DNA from: Actinomycetes bacterium
GTDB lineage: Bacteria > Actinomycetota > Actinomycetes > Actinomycetales > Microbacteriaceae
DNA: 13,958 nucleotides
Assembly (NCBI GenBank): GCA_023432305.1
Contig: JAEYUT010000035.1
Span: forward strand, 1-13,958
Reading direction: 5' to 3'
The notes beneath the pieces were generated by a model. That model saw only the letters and a list, made by a program, of their open reading frames with translations. It made no database searches and had not been told where the DNA came from. The position numbers and the translations under genes are program-made. Below, in pieces: positions 7,518 through 13,958 of this stretch. How positions within the stretch are numbered: the stretch's first letter is position 1; each line of letters opens with the position of its first letter.

Positions 7518-9877
7518 CGGATCAGACCGCCCGCGGCGAACGCCGCGCCCGGCCGAGCGTGCGCACGTGGTTCGATGTCGCCGTGCTGCTCGCGCTCGCG
7601 CTGCTCGGCGTCATCGGCTTCACGCCGTCGTACGGCGGGTTCTCGTTCCTGGCGGCGGGAATCGGGGGGCTGCTCGTCGGCGCACTGACAGGTGTTCTCA
7701 CCTCGATGCTGCGGATGGGCGCCCTGCTGACGCTCGCAACCGCGCTCGTCGCCTACTTCGTGTTCGGTCCCGCGATCGCGGTGCCCGGTCAGACGATCTT
7801 CGGGGTGGTGCCGACGCTTCAGTCGTTCGCGAGTGTCGCGATCGGCACCGTGTACGGCTGGGCTGACCTGCTCACGCTCTCGACGCCCGTCGGCGCGCCT
7901 GTCTACATCGCGGTCGTGCCGTATGCGGCCACCTGGCTCGTCGCGCTCGTCTCCACCGTTCTCGCGATGCGGTGGCTCGCGACGCGGCCGCGCACCGCCT
8001 GGCGGTTCGCGATCGCGATCATCCCGGCGTTCGCGCTCTACCTCGTCGGCATTCTCGTGGGCACCCAGGAGGCGTACCAGGCAGGTGTGCGCGGCATCGT
8101 GTTCGCCGTGCTCGTGCTCATCTGGCTCGGATGGCGTGAACCTGTCGGCGGCGTCGCTGCGACCGCCGACAGCTCGCTGCTGCGGCGGAAGATCGCCGGC
8201 ACCGCCGCGATCGCGATCCTCGCAGCCGCGGTGGGCGGCGGGGCGGGGTACTGGCTCGCACCCGCGAACGATCAGCGCTTCGTGCTGCGTGAGGAGATCG
8301 ATCCGCCGTTCGACCCGCTCGACTACCCGAGCCCTCTCGCCGGCTTCCGGCACTTCTCGAAGCAGGTCGTCGACGACGTCATGTTCACGGTCGACGGCCT
8401 CCAGCAGGGGGACCGCATCCGCATGGCGACGCTCGATTCGTTCACGGGCAAGCTCTGGAACGTGACGGGCGCGGCGGCGAGTGTCGGCGGATCCGGCTCG
8501 TACGCGCTCGTCGGACGCTCGCTGCCGGCTGCGCCGCTTCTCACCCCGGAGGCGCGCGGCGAGATCGAGGTCGAGATCGTCGGGTACTCCGATGTGTGGC
8601 TTCCCGGTGTCGGGTACCCCACCGACTTCCAGCTCCTCGGTGACGACGTGGTGTCGCGCAGCGACAGCCTGCGCTACAACGCCGCGACGGGCAGCATGGT
8701 GCTCATCTCGGGGGTGAGCGAGGGCGACCGCTACCGTGCCGAGGTCGTCACGCAGCAGACGCCGACCATCCCGGAGCTCGCGGATGTGCCGGTCGCGGCC
8801 GTCGAGCTGCCGCCCGTCTCGGGTGTGCCCGACGTCGTGAGCGCGAAGGCGCAGGAGTGGGCAGGTGCCAGCACCTCGCCTGCCGAGCAGCTGGAGGCGA
8901 TCCGCCTGAGCCTCATGCAGGGCTACCTCAGTCACGGTCGTACGGGCGAGGCGGTCTCCCGTGCCGGCCACGGCGCCGACCGCATCACCGACCTGCTGGA
9001 GCGCCCGCAGATGGTGGGCGACGAGGAGCAGTACGCATCCGCGTTCGCCCTCATGGCGCGCAGCCTCGGCTACCCCGCACGTGTCGTCATGGGCTTCGCG
9101 CCCGACGTGCCCGAGGGGGGTGGCACGGTGAGCGTCACCGGCGATGACGTGACCGCGTGGGTCGAGGTCGCCTTCGAGGGCGTCGGCTGGGTGCCGTTCC
9201 TTCCCACACCCGAACAGACGGATGTGCCGCAGGACCAGGTGCCGAAGCCGCAGAGCGAGCCGCAGCCGCAGGTGCGTCAGCCTCCGCGCTCCGACAACGA
9301 ACCGGAGGATCTGCTGACACCCGTCGAACTCGAACAGCAGGACAAAGACGAAGACGACCTCCCCTTCGTGCTGCCCGGGTGGGCGTACGCGATCGGGATC
9401 AGCGTGCTCGCGGTGGCCCTCGTGATCTTCGGGCCGATCCTGGTGATCGCGTTCATCAAGAGCCGCCGCGTGCGCAAGCGCCGCGCGGGTCCGCCTGCGC
9501 ATCAGGCAGCCGGAGCGTGGGAGGAGCTGGAGGATCGCTACTCGGAGCTCGGGTACGAGGTGCCGGGGCGCGTCACGCGCCAGGGAGCCGCAGCTGCGCT
9601 CGAGCGTCAGCTCGCCGAGGGTGGCGCCGCTGACGCCCCTCCTCTCAGCCGCCTCGCGGTCGAGGTCGACGAGCTCGTGTTCTCCGGCCGCGCCGTCGAT
9701 CCCGCGGAGAGCGACGCCGCCTGGTCCACGGCGCTCGACGCCGTCGAGCATGCGCGTGGCGCGGCGACGAGCCGCGTAAGGATTCTGAGCCGATATCGGA
9801 TACGTTCAGCACGAGACCTCGCCACCCGACTCGTCGAGGGATCACCCGTCACGTCGATGCGAAGGAGCGCGCGCTGA
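7514..9877 (+). CDS. TgpA-like transglutaminase-fold membrane protein, catalytic residues apparently lost
   Basis: The gene encodes 787 residues, starting at the ATG that overlaps the DUF58 stop. About seven membrane helices are visible (~20-38, 42-64, 68-90, 128-152, 162-182, 191-207, 226-249). An extracytoplasmic region (~250-619) ends in a transglutaminase-like core at ~500-566. It is followed by a Pro/Gln/acidic linker (567-618), a last helix (~620-648) and a basic then helical cytoplasmic tail (650-787). The tail segment VDELVFSGRAVDPAESDAAW resembles the DUF4129-type C-terminus of TgpA-like proteins. The core keeps the fold landmarks YASAFALMARSLGYPARVV, TAWVEV and GWVPF. The usual catalytic Cys aligns with Glu504 (GDEEQYA), the His with Thr547 (DVTAWVEV), and the Asp with Leu563 (PFLPTP). 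It is therefore probably a binding or scaffolding pseudoenzyme. Its place after MoxR and DUF58 matches a widespread trio. Its 3' end overlaps the ATPase gene by four bases. Confidence 0.9.
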   Translation: MTDQTARGERRARPSVRTWFDVAVLLALALLGVIGFTPSYGGFSFLAAGIGGLLVGALTGVLTSMLRMGALLTLATALVAYFVFGPAIAVPGQTIFGVVPTLQSFASVAIGTVYGWADLLTLSTPVGAPVYIAVVPYAATWLVALVSTVLAMRWLATRPRTAWRFAIAIIPAFALYLVGILVGTQEAYQAGVRGIVFAVLVLIWLGWREPVGGVAATADSSLLRRKIAGTAAIAILAAAVGGGAGYWLAPANDQRFVLREEIDPPFDPLDYPSPLAGFRHFSKQVVDDVMFTVDGLQQGDRIRMATLDSFTGKLWNVTGAAASVGGSGSYALVGRSLPAAPLLTPEARGEIEVEIVGYSDVWLPGVGYPTDFQLLGDDVVSRSDSLRYNAATGSMVLISGVSEGDRYRAEVVTQQTPTIPELADVPVAAVELPPVSGVPDVVSAKAQEWAGASTSPAEQLEAIRLSLMQGYLSHGRTGEAVSRAGHGADRITDLLERPQMVGDEEQYASAFALMARSLGYPARVVMGFAPDVPEGGGTVSVTGDDVTAWVEVAFEGVGWVPFLPTPEQTDVPQDQVPKPQSEPQPQVRQPPRSDNEPEDLLTPVELEQQDKDEDDLPFVLPGWAYAIGISVLAVALVIFGPILVIAFIKSRRVRKRRAGPPAHQAAGAWEELEDRYSELGYEVPGRVTRQGAAAALERQLAEGGAADAPPLSRLAVEVDELVFSGRAVDPAESDAAWSTALDAVEHARGAATSRVRILSRYRIRSARDLATRLVEGSPVTSMRRSAR
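9861..9867 (+). promoter_or_regulatory. Strong Shine-Dalgarno in front of a CTG start
   Basis: GAAGGAG is nearly a full match to the anti-Shine-Dalgarno consensus. It sits 6 bases before CTG at 9874, which is ideal spacing. No ATG, GTG or TTG lies at a suitable distance in the frame that continues as the ATPase. The site lies inside the 3' end of the transglutaminase-like gene, which favours coupled translation. Confidence 0.8.
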
Positions 9878-10143
9878 AACTCAAGCTCACCCTCAAGCGA
9901 GGGTCTGGTCCGCACGCCGACATCGTCGTCACCGCAGACGCCGCCGCCACGATCGCGGATGTCGCGGCGGGCATCGCCGAACGCGACCCGTACCTCGTGA
10001 AGGCCGGCGCCTCGCCCAGCGGACCGCTCACCCTGCGGGTGTCGGATCCGAGCGACTCGTCGGGGCGTGTGCTCGAACCCGACTTCTCGATCGCGGAGGC
10101 AGGCATCGGATCCGGTGCCAACGTGCTGCTCGTCGAGGCGGAC
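9874..10143 (+). other. Ubiquitin-like (YukD/EsaB-type) segment fused to the ATPase
   Basis: Residues 1-90 alternate short strands (KLKLTLKR, ADIVVTAD) with a helix (TIADVAAGIAERD), then a strand (PLTLRV) and a turn SGRVLEPDFSIAEAGI ending in GANVLLVE. This order, including the L-x(2)-D-x(2)-S-I-x-E-x-x-I-x-x-G turn, mirrors ubiquitin and the ubiquitin-like YukD/EsaB proteins of firmicute type VII systems. The fold assignment is from pattern alone. A diverged first FHA domain, as in EssC, is the main alternative. Confidence 0.5.
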
Positions 10144-13100
10144 GCCGCGGGAGGCGGAGGGCGCGCGGATTCGGTGGCGCGGCTCGTCGTCGTGGAGGGG
10201 CCCGATCTCGGCAAGGAGTTCGCGCTGCCCCCCGGCACCGTGTACATCGGGCGGGATGGCGCGCGCTCCGACCTCGTTCTGACCGACGCCCTCGTGTCGA
10301 AGCGGCACGCGCGCATCGATGCGACCCCGACCGCGATCCGCATGGTCGACATGAACTCCGCCAACGGCCTCGAAGTCGACGGCGGTCTCGTGCAGCGCAT
10401 CGACCTCGAGAACGGCGACGAGGTGCGCCTCGGCGCGACGCTGCTGCGTGCGCGCATCAATCCACCGGTCGACGTGGCACCCGTGAGCAGCATCCCCGAG
10501 TTCGGCCCCACGGCGTTCAACCGCTCGCCGCGCGTGGAGACGCGCTATCCGGGCGAGGAGTTCCCCGCACCGGCGCCGCCCACCGAACAGGATGCGCAGC
10601 CGTTCCCGTGGCTGTCGCTCTTCGCCCCCCTGATCGTCGGCGGCATCATGGTGCTCGTCATGCCGCAGCGCGGGCTCTTCATGCTCGTCTTCGCGATCGC
10701 CGCGCCGCTGCTCATGATCGGCACGTGGTTCACCACGCGCTCGCAGCGCAAACGCAAACTCAAGCTCGACATCGAGAGGTTCGACGCGCGCGCGACGGCC
10801 CTCGAGGAGCGCCTCAACGCCGAGCGCGAGGAGGAGCGCCGCGTTCGCCGCGCCGAGAGCCCGTCGACGGCGGAGGTGTACGAGCAGGCGATCGCACAGG
10901 GGCCGCTCCTGTGGACGCGCCGCCCCGAGCACTGGCAGTTCCTGAGCGTGAACCTCGGCCTCGGCACGATGGAGTCGCGCAACAGGGTGACGATCACGAA
11001 CGAGGACACGGGGCTCCAGGAGTACGTCGACCGCGTGCGTCGCACGCGCGACACGTTCCGGATGATCGACGGTGTGCCCGTCACCGAGAACCTGTACTTC
11101 TCCGGCGCCCTCGGCATCGCCGGCGAGCACCGCATCGCGGCGGACGCGGCGCGAGGCGTGCTCGTCCAGCTCGCGGGCCTGCACTCTCCTGCTGAGCTCG
11201 TGGTCACCGCGGTCGTCTCGTCCACATGGACGAGCGAGTTCGAGTGGCTCAAGTGGCTACCGCACGCGGCGTCGCCGCACAGCCCTCTCGAGGTCGCGCA
11301 CCTCGCCAACAGCCAGGCGACCGGTGGCGCTCTTCTCTCGGCGCTCGAGGAACTCATCGCGTCGCGCACGAAATCCACCGAGTTGCGCGGTGCCAAGAAC
11401 CTTCAGCAGTCCGCGCTCACCGCGGGTGCGGATGTGGGGGAGACCTCCGAGTCCGTCAAGCCGCCGCCCGCACCGACCCCCGCGATCGTGGTGCTCATCT
11501 CGGACGACGCTCCCGTCGACCGCGCGCGCCTCGTGCAGGTCGCTGAGCGCGCTGCTGACGCGGGCGTCTACCCGATCTGGGTCGCCCCCACCCAGACGCA
11601 GCTTCCTGCCGTCGCCCGCACGTACGTCGTCGCCGAGACGGACCGCACGGCGCGCGTCGGTCTCGTGCGTCTCGGCGACGAGATCGTCGACGTCGCCACC
11701 GAGCCGGTCACGCAGGAGCAGGCGCTGTGGTTCGCCAAGCGTCTCGCACCCGTCACGGACGCCGGGGCAGCCGTGGCCGACGCGAGCGACCTGCCGCGCT
11801 CGGTGATGATGCTCTCGCTCGTCGGCCCGGAGATGGCGATCTCGCCATCGGTCGCGATCGAGCGCTGGCGCGAGAATGACTCCATCTCCGATCGCTCGGG
11901 TGGGCCGCTCAAGCGCCGCCGTGCGGGCAAGCTGCGCGCGATCGTCGGCTCCGCGGGTGCGGATGCGATGCACCTCGACCTGCGCACTCAGGGTCCGCAC
12001 GCCCTCGTCGGCGGCACAACCGGATCCGGCAAGTCGGAGTTCCTGCAGGCGTGGGTGCTCGGCATGGCCGCCGAATACAGCCCCGATCGCGTGACGTTCC
12101 TCTTCGTCGACTACAAGGGCGGCTCTGCGTTCGCCGATTGCGTGAGTCTGCCGCACTGTGTGGGTCTCGTGACCGACCTGAGCCCGCACCTGGTGCGCCG
12201 CGCGCTCACCTCCCTGCGGGCCGAGCTCCACCACCGCGAGCACCTCTTCAATCGCAAGAAGGCCAAGGATCTGCTCGACCTCGAGAAGCGGGGCGACCCG
12301 GATGCGCCGCCCGCGCTCGTTCTCGTGATCGACGAGTTCGCGGCGCTCGCGAGCGAGGTGCCGGAGTTCGTCGACGGCGTCGTCGACATCGCCCAGCGTG
12401 GCCGCTCGCTCGGGATCCACCTCATCATGGCGACGCAGCGCCCCGCGGGCGTCATCAAGGACAACCTGCGCGCCAACACCAACCTGCGCATCGCGTTGCG
12501 CATGGCCGACGAGTCTGACTCGATGGACGTCGTGGGCGACAAGATCGCCGGAACCTTCGACCCGTCGATCCCCGGCCGCGGCATCGCGAAGACCGGCCCC
12601 GGGCGGCTCACCCCCTTCCAGTCCGCCTATGCGGGCGGCTGGACGAGCGACACGCCCCCGGCACCGTCGATCGAGGTCGCCGAGCTGCGCTTCGGCGCCG
12701 AGCACCTGTGGGAGCGTCCCGGCAAGGACGAGGAGGCCGCCTCCGACATGCAGGCCGACCCCGGCCCCACCGATCAGGCGCGCATGGTGGCGAACTTCGT
12801 CGCGGCGGCGCAGCAGGCGGCGATTCCCGCACCCCGCCGACCGTGGCTCGACGAACTCGCGCCCGTGTTCGACCTCACCCGCCTGCGCCAGCGCACCGAC
12901 ACCGAGCTCGTGCTGGGTGTCGTCGACCTGCCGCAGCTGCAGCGTCAGCAGGAGTTCGCGTTCCGCCCGGATGCCGATGGGCACATCGCGTACTTCGGCG
13001 CGAGCGGCGCGGGCAAGACGGTCGCGCTGCGCTCGATCGCTGCGGCCGCAGGAATCACGCCGCGCGGCGGTCCCGTCGATGTGTACGGGCTCGACTTCGG

Positions 13101-13958
13101 CACGGGCGGTCTGCGCATGCTCGAAGCGCTTCCGCACGTGGGTTCGATCGTCTCCGGCGACGACCCCGAGCGCGTCGTGCGCCTGCTGCGTCAGCTGCGC
13201 GACGAGCTCGACCGCCGCAGCGAGGCGTACGCGGCCGTCGACGCCGGAACGATCGTCGACTACCGCCGACTCGCGAACGCGCCCGACGAGCGCCGCATCC
13301 TGCTGCTCGTCGACAACTTCCCGTCGTTCAAGAACGACTTCGAGGTGGGGGCTGCTCGTGCCCCCTGGTACGGCGTCTTCCAGCAGATCCTCTCCGAGGG
13401 CCGCGGGCTCGGCATGCACGTGGCGATCACCGCCGACCGCCCCGGCAGCGTCCCGAGCGGCATCACCGCCTCGTTCCAGCGGAAGGTGGCGCTGCGTCTC
13501 GCCGACGAGAGCGGCTACATGCTGCTCGACGCCCCGGCCGACATCCTGAGCTCCACCTCGCCCCCCGGTCGTGCGGTCGTGGACGGAGCCGAGGCGCAGC
13601 TCGCGATCGTGGGCGGTGTGACGAGCGTCGCTGACCAGGCGAAGGCTCTCTCGGCGCTCGCCGTCGCGATCGCGCGCACGGGTCGTCCGCCTGCTCGCGA
13701 GGTCGGCACGCTCGCGACCGAGATCCCGGCGTCGACGCTTCCCGCGTCTGTCGGCGGCAATCCTGTGCTCGGCATCTCGGACGACACGCTCGAGCCGATC
13801 AGCTTCGAGGCCTCCGGCACGTTCGTGCTCGGCGGGCCGCCGGCATCCGGCCGCACGAACGCCCTGCGCTGGCTCATCTCCTCCGTCGGTCGGGTGCATC
13901 CGGATGCCGTGCGCTTCTACTTCGGCTCGCCCCGTTCGGCGGTCGGCAAGCAGCCCGG
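9874..13958 (+). CDS. EssC/EccC-type FtsK/SpoIIIE secretion ATPase with ubiquitin-like and FHA domains (3' end outside window)
   Basis: The frame is open from CTG 9874 to the right edge, giving 1,361 residues before the cut. Residues 1-90 look like a ubiquitin-type beta-grasp domain and ~100-190 form an FHA domain (IGRDG with G126-R127, SKRH at 142-145, N164-G165). Two membrane helices follow at ~246-263 and 268-287, then a charged helical stretch. A P-loop-less region (~330-690) contains FEWLKWLPH (456-464), a hallmark of EssC/EccC proteins. ATPase 1 has Walker A GTTGSGKS (714-721) and Walker B LVLVIDEF (815-822). ATPase 2 has Walker A GASGAGKT (1042-1049) but Walker B LLLVDNF (1143-1149) with Asn for Glu. 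ATPase 3 begins with GPPASGRT (1321-1328), with Arg for the P-loop Lys. Roughly 150-250 residues are probably missing. In type VII systems this protein is the membrane motor that recruits WXG100-type substrates. The FHA-first, helices-next order is EssC-like. DNA-translocating FtsK is unlikely given the FHA and WLPH features. Confidence 0.93.
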   Translation, partial: MKLKLTLKRGSGPHADIVVTADAAATIADVAAGIAERDPYLVKAGASPSGPLTLRVSDPSDSSGRVLEPDFSIAEAGIGSGANVLLVEADAAGGGGRADSVARLVVVEGPDLGKEFALPPGTVYIGRDGARSDLVLTDALVSKRHARIDATPTAIRMVDMNSANGLEVDGGLVQRIDLENGDEVRLGATLLRARINPPVDVAPVSSIPEFGPTAFNRSPRVETRYPGEEFPAPAPPTEQDAQPFPWLSLFAPLIVGGIMVLVMPQRGLFMLVFAIAAPLLMIGTWFTTRSQRKRKLKLDIERFDARATALEERLNAEREEERRVRRAESPSTAEVYEQAIAQGPLLWTRRPEHWQFLSVNLGLGTMESRNRVTITNEDTGLQEYVDRVRRTRDTFRMIDGVPVTENLYFSGALGIAGEHRIAADAARGVLVQLAGLHSPAELVVTAVVSSTWTSEFEWLKWLPHAASPHSPLEVAHLANSQATGGALLSALEELIASRTKSTELRGAKNLQQSALTAGADVGETSESVKPPPAPTPAIVVLISDDAPVDRARLVQVAERAADAGVYPIWVAPTQTQLPAVARTYVVAETDRTARVGLVRLGDEIVDVATEPVTQEQALWFAKRLAPVTDAGAAVADASDLPRSVMMLSLVGPEMAISPSVAIERWRENDSISDRSGGPLKRRRAGKLRAIVGSAGADAMHLDLRTQGPHALVGGTTGSGKSEFLQAWVLGMAAEYSPDRVTFLFVDYKGGSAFADCVSLPHCVGLVTDLSPHLVRRALTSLRAELHHREHLFNRKKAKDLLDLEKRGDPDAPPALVLVIDEFAALASEVPEFVDGVVDIAQRGRSLGIHLIMATQRPAGVIKDNLRANTNLRIALRMADESDSMDVVGDKIAGTFDPSIPGRGIAKTGPGRLTPFQSAYAGGWTSDTPPAPSIEVAELRFGAEHLWERPGKDEEAASDMQADPGPTDQARMVANFVAAAQQAAIPAPRRPWLDELAPVFDLTRLRQRTDTELVLGVVDLPQLQRQQEFAFRPDADGHIAYFGASGAGKTVALRSIAAAAGITPRGGPVDVYGLDFGTGGLRMLEALPHVGSIVSGDDPERVVRLLRQLRDELDRRSEAYAAVDAGTIVDYRRLANAPDERRILLLVDNFPSFKNDFEVGAARAPWYGVFQQILSEGRGLGMHVAITADRPGSVPSGITASFQRKVALRLADESGYMLLDAPADILSSTSPPGRAVVDGAEAQLAIVGGVTSVADQAKALSALAVAIARTGRPPAREVGTLATEIPASTLPASVGGNPVLGISDDTLEPISFEASGTFVLGGPPASGRTNALRWLISSVGRVHPDAVRFYFGSPRSAVGKQP
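10171..10443 (+). other. FHA (phosphothreonine-binding) domain of the ATPase
   Basis: Residues ~100-190 carry the conserved FHA residues: G126-R127 in VYIGRDG, S142 and H145 in SKRHARI, and N164-G165 in NSANGLEVDGG, followed by a final strand VRLGATLLRA. All positions expected to contact phosphothreonine are present, so the domain should be competent to bind. A partner Ser/Thr kinase is not encoded in the window. The domain lies before the membrane helices and so is expected in the cytoplasm. Confidence 0.9.

Noticed and set aside
7256..9751. Long - strand open frame opposite the transglutaminase-like gene
   Set aside because: Its composition is Arg/Glu/His-rich with no recognisable motif; it is a shadow of the + strand gene, which has helices and a recognisable fold.
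12398..13634. Two + strand open frames (12398-13549 and 12708-13634) in other phases of the ATPase region
   Set aside because: Both are Arg/Ser/Pro-rich out-of-frame translations of DNA that encodes ATPase modules 1 and 2 in the real frame.
11257..13899. Long - strand open frame opposite the EssC-like ATPase
   Set aside because: It is an antisense shadow without motifs, while the + strand carries Walker motifs and FHA residues in one uninterrupted frame.
9874..13958. Chromosome-segregation FtsK or conjugative TraB-like DNA translocase
   Set aside because: The protein has an FHA domain, two rather than four N-terminal helices, a WLPH region and several consecutive ATPase modules, which fit EssC/EccC. 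No gamma DNA-reading domain is visible before the cut.

Overview
The window is high-GC DNA, and almost all of it is coding on the + strand. Gene content, codon use (nearly all third positions G or C, frequent GGATGC/CGGATG words) and gene architecture point to an actinobacterium. A member of Microbacteriaceae is my best guess, but this is inference because there is no rRNA or other marker here. Five genes run in one direction with very tight spacing and probably form one operon that continues past both edges. No RNA genes, mobile elements, CRISPR arrays or convincing terminators are visible.

Layout. (1) 1-5198: the 3' part of a gene for a giant surface protein. It has a repetitive beta-strand, propeller-like N-terminal part, an acidic hinge, about eleven tandem Ig/cadherin-like units of ~97 residues, three fibronectin type III-like units and a small four-cysteine C-terminal cap. 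(2) 5261-6229: a MoxR-family AAA+ ATPase. (3) 6234-7517: a membrane-anchored DUF58 protein. (4) 7514-9877: a polytopic transglutaminase-like membrane protein of TgpA-like layout, whose Cys-His-Asp catalytic positions all appear to be substituted. (5) 9874-13958, running off the window: a large FtsK/SpoIIIE ATPase of the EssC/EccC (type VII secretion) type. It starts with a ubiquitin-like segment and an FHA domain, followed by two membrane helices and at least three P-loop ATPase modules. This last gene appears to start at CTG behind an almost ideal Shine-Dalgarno sequence, so start-codon rules limited to ATG/GTG/TTG would misplace or lose its beginning.

How the genes may work together. MoxR, DUF58 and transglutaminase-like membrane proteins form a recurrent bacterial gene trio, thought to act as an ATPase-driven chaperone or assembly module at the membrane. 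Here the trio sits between a giant Ig-repeat exoprotein and a type VII-like secretion ATPase, with overlaps (ATGA, CTGA) that imply translational coupling. The working hypothesis is a cell-envelope secretion/assembly machine. The EssC-like ATPase would be the motor, gated by phosphopeptide binding through its FHA domain. The MoxR/DUF58/pseudo-transglutaminase set would be the maturation or scaffold module, and the Ig-repeat protein a surface partner or substrate. No WXG100 substrate, EccB/EccD/EssA/EssB-like core protein, mycosin or kinase lies inside the window; they may lie downstream. The exciting system, if there is one, is this composite: a type VII-like motor with a fused ubiquitin-like domain, hard-wired to a MoxR/DUF58/pseudo-transglutaminase module and a giant adhesin-like protein.
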